Source of the DNA: a virus
Reading direction: 5' to 3' (one strand)
Length of the DNA stretch: 21,473 nt
Virus record (IMG/VR): IMGVR_UViG_3300045996_000387
Location: 1 to 21,473 of that record
The stretch's first letter is position 1. Every line of letters begins with the position of its first letter. Of this stretch, positions 18,964-21,473 are shown in pieces. The notes beneath the pieces are model-generated. The model ran no database searches, had not been told where the DNA came from, and was given only the letters and a program-made list of their open reading frames with translations. Made by a program: the position numbers and the translations under genes.

Positions 18964-19533
18964 AACAAGGACTTGGCGACCCCTTCGGAGCAACCTGCTC
19001 TCGTCTGCGATGAAGCCCGTACCGGTCTTCACCCTTCGGGCTTCGATCAGGCGCAGGAGATTGAGTGGACGCGGTGGGCTGACCAACGCACCCCCAATGC
19101 TAGCGGCTCCTACCGCTTCCGCGCGACGTTCCCGTTCTTGGGCCTCACGGTGACTGCCGAGTGGACCGAGGAGCAGCATCTGTGCGGGATGGGTTACGGC
19201 GATGGCGAGTGGTGGCCCCCGCGCCCCTGCTATTGGGACGGGTATCGCCGCTACATCACCAACGATACCTTGGAGTGGCGCCCGCTTCAGGCTTACGACC
19301 CTGAAGGCGTCATCTGGTACGGGATCGACCTCCTGCCGTGCCCCTTCACCGGCAAGGCGCCCAAGCTTGAGCCATCCGGTCAGTACATTGGCGCGCCGCT
19401 GTGGCGTTCCGAGGCGGTATGGATCTCAAGCCCAGCAATCCCGAAGCGTCGGTGGACCGATGCCAAAGCGATGCAGGCCGCTTGGAACACGCGCGCGCCT
19501 GACGCCCAACTCTCATCGGGCAAATCGTCATGA
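18958..19533 (+). CDS. Unknown protein with Lar-like motif (191 aa)
   Basis: ATG 18958 overlaps the preceding stop as ATGA; an in-frame extension to 18898 is rejected because it would overlap further with no ribosome site. Residues 30-110 are Trp/Tyr/Arg-rich (WADQRTPNASGSYRFRATFP, and MGYGDGEWWPPRPCYWDGYR). Later, DLLPCPFTGKAPKLEPSGQY (about 123-142) and a C-terminal AKAMQAAWNTR mimic the 'LPCPFCGG...AWN.R' frame of Lar-type restriction-alleviation proteins, but with the second Cys replaced by Thr and the later Cys pair missing. It may be a degenerate or re-purposed relative. It ends GKSS in the second copy of the junction repeat. Confidence 0.78.
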   Translation: MSNKDLATPSEQPALVCDEARTGLHPSGFDQAQEIEWTRWADQRTPNASGSYRFRATFPFLGLTVTAEWTEEQHLCGMGYGDGEWWPPRPCYWDGYRRYITNDTLEWRPLQAYDPEGVIWYGIDLLPCPFTGKAPKLEPSGQYIGAPLWRSEAVWISSPAIPKRRWTDAKAMQAAWNTRAPDAQLSSGKSS

Positions 19534-19535
19534 GC
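19519..19535 (+). repeat. 17-bp junction repeat, copy 2
   Basis: Exact copy of the sequence at 18947-18963, again joining a GKSS-stop end to an ATGAGC start. Two identical gene joints 572 bp apart allow recombination that would delete or duplicate the intervening gene. Confidence 0.7.
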
Positions 19536-19835
19536 GGGGGAGAGATCTACCGTGGCATCCATGTCGGCAAGTCGTGGCCGCGCGCTGCAACCCCGTGCGC
19601 CTTGATGCCGCGGTGGGAAGGCGAGTTCATCAGCCATTCGGACTGGGTGAACTTCGCCAGCAAGCGCCTGACTGTAGCGACGGATAGCAACGGTAGCAGC
19701 CTGAAGGCCATCTGCGTTGATGCGCTCGGTCGCCGATGCGCGAATGGCCGCGATTTCCAGCGCGCGCACGATGAAGGCACTTTCCCGGTGCGGTATTTCT
19801 GGGATTGTGAGCTCGCATCGGACCAGCCGAAGTGA
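19530..19835 (+). CDS. Unknown phage protein (101 aa)
   Basis: ATG 19530 overlaps the preceding stop as ATGA. The protein has GIHVGKSWPRAATPCALMPR (about 9-28) and a second half with KAICVDALGRRCANGRDFQR and FPVRYFWDCELA. Two pairs of cysteines and several aromatic residues suggest a small folded domain, but no family is recognised. It overlaps the next gene by 4 nt. Confidence 0.75.
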   Translation: MSGGEIYRGIHVGKSWPRAATPCALMPRWEGEFISHSDWVNFASKRLTVATDSNGSSLKAICVDALGRRCANGRDFQRAHDEGTFPVRYFWDCELASDQPK

Positions 19836-20029
19836 ACGCCCGCACCAACCCGATCGCGGCGACGGGCGAAGAGCGTCTGACCCGCTTCGAAGCATGGAGC
19901 CGGGAAGCCGAGTTCCGCGCTGCCCGTAACCATCCGGTGGTCTGCGAAATCGAAGACATCGCCCGTCGCATCAACGGCGGAAAGAAACTCCCGCGGCCTT
20001 GGTCGCAGGCGAATGGAGGACCGTACTGA
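19832..20029 (+). CDS. Unknown small protein (65 aa)
   Basis: GTG 19832 overlaps the previous stop as GTGA. The product is helical and charged (ATGEERLTRFEAWSREAEFR at about 10-29, then VVCEIEDIARRINGGKKLPR) and probably soluble. It ends in a TGATG overlap with the membrane-protein gene. No family recognised. Confidence 0.7.
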   Translation: MNARTNPIAATGEERLTRFEAWSREAEFRAARNHPVVCEIEDIARRINGGKKLPRPWSQANGGPY

Positions 20030-20244
20030 TGACGAACACGATCACGCTGCTGAAAATGATAGCGGGGTTCATCATCGGCTTCACTGTGGTCAGCGGCTGG
20101 GCTTGGCTCACCCTCCGGCTTAGCGATTTCGCGTGGTGGGGCGTCGCGCTCTACTTGGCGCCTCTCCTCGTTGTGCCGCTCGCCCTCGCGATCCGCGCAG
20201 ACCTGAAGGCGAAGGCCACCCCCCACCCGAGGAATGAAGCATGA
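20029..20244 (+). CDS. Two-helix membrane protein (71 aa)
   Basis: ATG 20029 is joined to the preceding stop as TGATG. Two hydrophobic spans are clear: TLLKMIAGFIIGFTVVSGWA (about 6-25) and WGVALYLAPLLVVPLALAIR (about 37-56), followed by a basic, Pro-containing tail. The protein should be an inner-membrane hairpin. Being in the early rightward operon rather than in the late region argues against it being the phage holin and for an envelope-modifying or exclusion role, which is inference. Confidence 0.76.
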   Translation: MTNTITLLKMIAGFIIGFTVVSGWAWLTLRLSDFAWWGVALYLAPLLVVPLALAIRADLKAKATPHPRNEA

Positions 20245-20585
20245 CTGAGGTTCTTCTTCCGTGCCCGTTCTGTGGTGGTGAGGTTCAGCATCGCTTTGCC
20301 CTTTGGCCGAGCGACGGCAACGTAGACGCAATCATGCATGCGCAGCCGTCTGAATGCGGGTTGCCTGACTTCTCAGTCGGGACTGCCGACAGCGGGAAAG
20401 CCGTCGCAGCCGCTTGGAACCACCGGATCGCTGGGCAGGCTGAGCTTCGGGAGCTTCTGCGCGAGCTTTACGACTGGTCGAACAAGACCGCGAACGGCCT
20501 CATGTGGCGGTTCGCTGATCAGCCGATCGCCAAGAAGGTCGAAGCCGCCCTTTCCGCCGCGCCTTTCAAAGGGGGGATTGCGTGA
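20241..20585 (+). CDS. Lar-like restriction alleviation protein
   Basis: ATG 20241 overlaps the previous stop as ATGA. Residues 1-65 contain LLPCPFCGGEVQHRF (about 5-19), a later Cys in PSECGLPDFS, and KAVAAAWNHRIA, the layout of Lar-family (PF14354) small zinc-ribbon proteins. The remainder (residues 65-114) is a helical extension with AELRELLRELYDWSNKTANG. In Rac prophage, Lar modulates type I restriction; many phage homologues carry only the motif and have no tested role. It may help the incoming phage escape host restriction. Confidence 0.82.
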   Translation: MTEVLLPCPFCGGEVQHRFALWPSDGNVDAIMHAQPSECGLPDFSVGTADSGKAVAAAWNHRIAGQAELRELLRELYDWSNKTANGLMWRFADQPIAKKVEAALSAAPFKGGIA

Positions 20586-20944
20586 TGCTTGACGCACGCG
20601 ACGCCTATTGGCGTGAGGCCTTTGAGATCAGCATGGGCGAGGCCGGCTGCGGACACCTGCTCAAGCAGATGACCGACGAGCAGATCGAAAATGTCGCGGG
20701 CGGCATTCAGGGCTGCCACGAGAACATCGGCATGGCCTTCTATGTGCCTGAGAATCCAATGATCGGCGAGAACGAACGCCTGTCTCGCAAGCTCAAGTGG
20801 GAACGCGAACTTGACGCTTGCGGTGTCTGCAAAGGCCGCGGCCGGGAGGAATATTCAGCCGGCCCTTGGGCGGTGAACACGCAATGCCATCGCTGTCACG
20901 GCGCGGGCAAGGTCCATCCTCGTGGCGATCGAGAGCCAGCATGA
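20582..20944 (+). CDS. CxxCxGxG zinc-ribbon protein
   Basis: The GTG at 20582 overlaps the previous stop as GTGA and an ATG follows at once (20585). The 120-aa protein has an acidic N-terminal helix region (WREAFEISMGEAGCGHLLKQ) and two DnaJ-type metal-binding knuckles: CGVCKGRG (about 80-87) and CHRCHGAG (about 102-109). These probably bind one zinc ion. A related but different double-knuckle protein lies on the other strand at 12181-12474. Function unknown; DnaJ-type zinc domains usually bind unfolded protein, others bind nucleic acid. Confidence 0.8.
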   Translation: MMLDARDAYWREAFEISMGEAGCGHLLKQMTDEQIENVAGGIQGCHENIGMAFYVPENPMIGENERLSRKLKWERELDACGVCKGRGREEYSAGPWAVNTQCHRCHGAGKVHPRGDREPA

Positions 20945-21066
20945 CCCCGCTTTATTGGGCAGCGTACGCCCTCATCAACACAGCACTCGCCCTCTTCGGC
21001 CTCCACATCCTGGCTCGCGGGGTGGGGCGGGGGCTCCAACGTTTCGGGGAGATTTCCAATGGTTGA
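20941..21066 (+). CDS. Small single-pass membrane peptide (41 aa)
   Basis: ATG 20941 overlaps the previous stop as ATGA. The 41-aa product has one clear hydrophobic span, YWAAYALINTALALFGLHIL (about 5-24), followed by a short basic tail (ARGVGRGLQRFGE). It ends 8 nt inside the next gene. It is the second membrane protein of this operon and the third of the early region. Confidence 0.66.
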   Translation: MTPLYWAAYALINTALALFGLHILARGVGRGLQRFGEISNG

Positions 21067-21367
21067 GCATACTCCGGGGCCTTGGGTGGTTCATCCCGTC
21101 CATGCGCAAGTCGAAAGCAGCATGCCATCGAAGCTCGGCGGTCTTCTGCCGATCGCGCAGATGCTGTGGCCGACCGACGAACGCAGCGAGGCTGAAACCG
21201 AAGCCAACGCCCGTCTGATCTCGGCGGCACCGGAAATGCTAATTGCCTTGATCGAACTGGAGCGCCGGTTCGGACACGTCAAATGCCTGCCGATCGACAT
21301 GGCCCGCGCCGCCCTCGCCAAAGCAGCCCCCGCCACGTCCAATGGAGAGGAGGCGAGCCGTGGGTAG
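21059..21367 (+). CDS. Phage protein with 'TPGPW...ANARLISAAPEML' layout (102 aa)
   Basis: ATG 21059 overlaps the membrane peptide's end by 8 nt and is preceded by a GGGGAGAT element. The N-terminus has EHTPGPWVVHPVHAQVESSM and the middle ANARLISAAPEMLIALIELE (about 49-68). This is the classic form of a family widespread in tailed phages, with no known role. The same motif pair appears in the longer protein at 18488-18961. The short C-terminal part is Ala-rich helix. Confidence 0.82.
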   Translation: MVEHTPGPWVVHPVHAQVESSMPSKLGGLLPIAQMLWPTDERSEAETEANARLISAAPEMLIALIELERRFGHVKCLPIDMARAALAKAAPATSNGEEASRG

Positions 21368-21473
21368 TCTGGCGCCTTTCCGCAGCCGGCAGCTGGCAGA
21401 TTCCATCGCGCACTTCGAGGCGATGAACGCGGCTTACGGCGACATGCTCGAGCACGGGCTGCACGGTGGCCCG
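21360..21473 (+). CDS. Truncated gene at the right edge
   Basis: GTG 21360 has GGAGAGGAGG just upstream and overlaps the end of the preceding gene by 8 nt. Thirty-eight codons are open to the window edge, with GSLAPFRSRQLADSIAHFEA and NAAYGDMLEHGLHGGP. The start is well supported. The protein is too incomplete to identify. Confidence 0.62.
   Translation, partial: MGSLAPFRSRQLADSIAHFEAMNAAYGDMLEHGLHGGP

Overview
The window is a segment of a temperate, P22-like (short-tailed, headful-packaging type) bacteriophage or prophage. High GC content, GC-rich third codon positions, the families present (DUF1064 nuclease, stand-alone DnaA domain IV proteins, carph-isopro/YdaS-like HTH, 'ANARLIAAAP' phage proteins) and the lack of enterobacterial signatures suggest an alphaproteobacterial host, most likely a sphingomonad. 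The host call is inference; no attachment site, integrase or host gene is visible, so integrated versus free cannot be decided.

Layout. (1) Positions 1-10742, minus strand: late morphogenesis genes in P22 order. Reading in the direction of transcription these are TerS, TerL, two small genes, portal, scaffold, coat (DUF4043/N4-gp56 type), a small cement-like protein, a 61-aa protein, a gp4-like adaptor, a gp10-like hub protein, a 171-aa protein, an S74-chaperone tail fibre and a truncated GNAT/gp14-like gene at the edge. (2) 10743-11152: a strong leftward intrinsic terminator flanked by two further hairpins, and a 59-aa gene. This is where early and late transcription must be separated. (3) 11153-16871, minus strand: an early/middle operon. 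It starts with a Cro-like gene and runs through a GIY-YIG nuclease, a membrane peptide, a CII-like regulator, a LexA-type DNA-binding protein, two tandem DnaA domain IV proteins, a DUF1064 nuclease, an O-like initiator containing iteron-like repeats, a loader-like protein and finally a candidate late regulator. Nearly every junction is an ATGA, GTGA or TGATG overlap, so translation is probably coupled along the chain. (4) 16872-17876: the immunity region, with a LexA/CI-type S24 repressor on the plus strand and one small convergent gene. (5) 17877-21473, plus strand: a rightward early operon of small, mostly unknown phage proteins (Lar-like, zinc-ribbon, membrane peptides), running off the right edge.

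Control. The repressor gene lies between two early promoters that share an identical 20-nt core. In each, the operator TGCGATAGTCGCA sits between the -35 and -10 at the same place, and a second operator lies 34-35 bp upstream. A further operator overlaps the likely -10 of the repressor gene. This is a lambda-like PL/PR arrangement with its own operator sequence and is the clearest regulatory system in the window.

Replication. Two tandem DnaA-domain-IV proteins, a LexA-type HTH, an O-like HTH protein and a helicase-loader-like protein form the replication block. Four iteron-like repeats lie inside the O-like gene, and its exact 19-bp copies fall in different reading frames. This marks them as DNA sites rather than protein repeats and makes them the best candidate replication origin.
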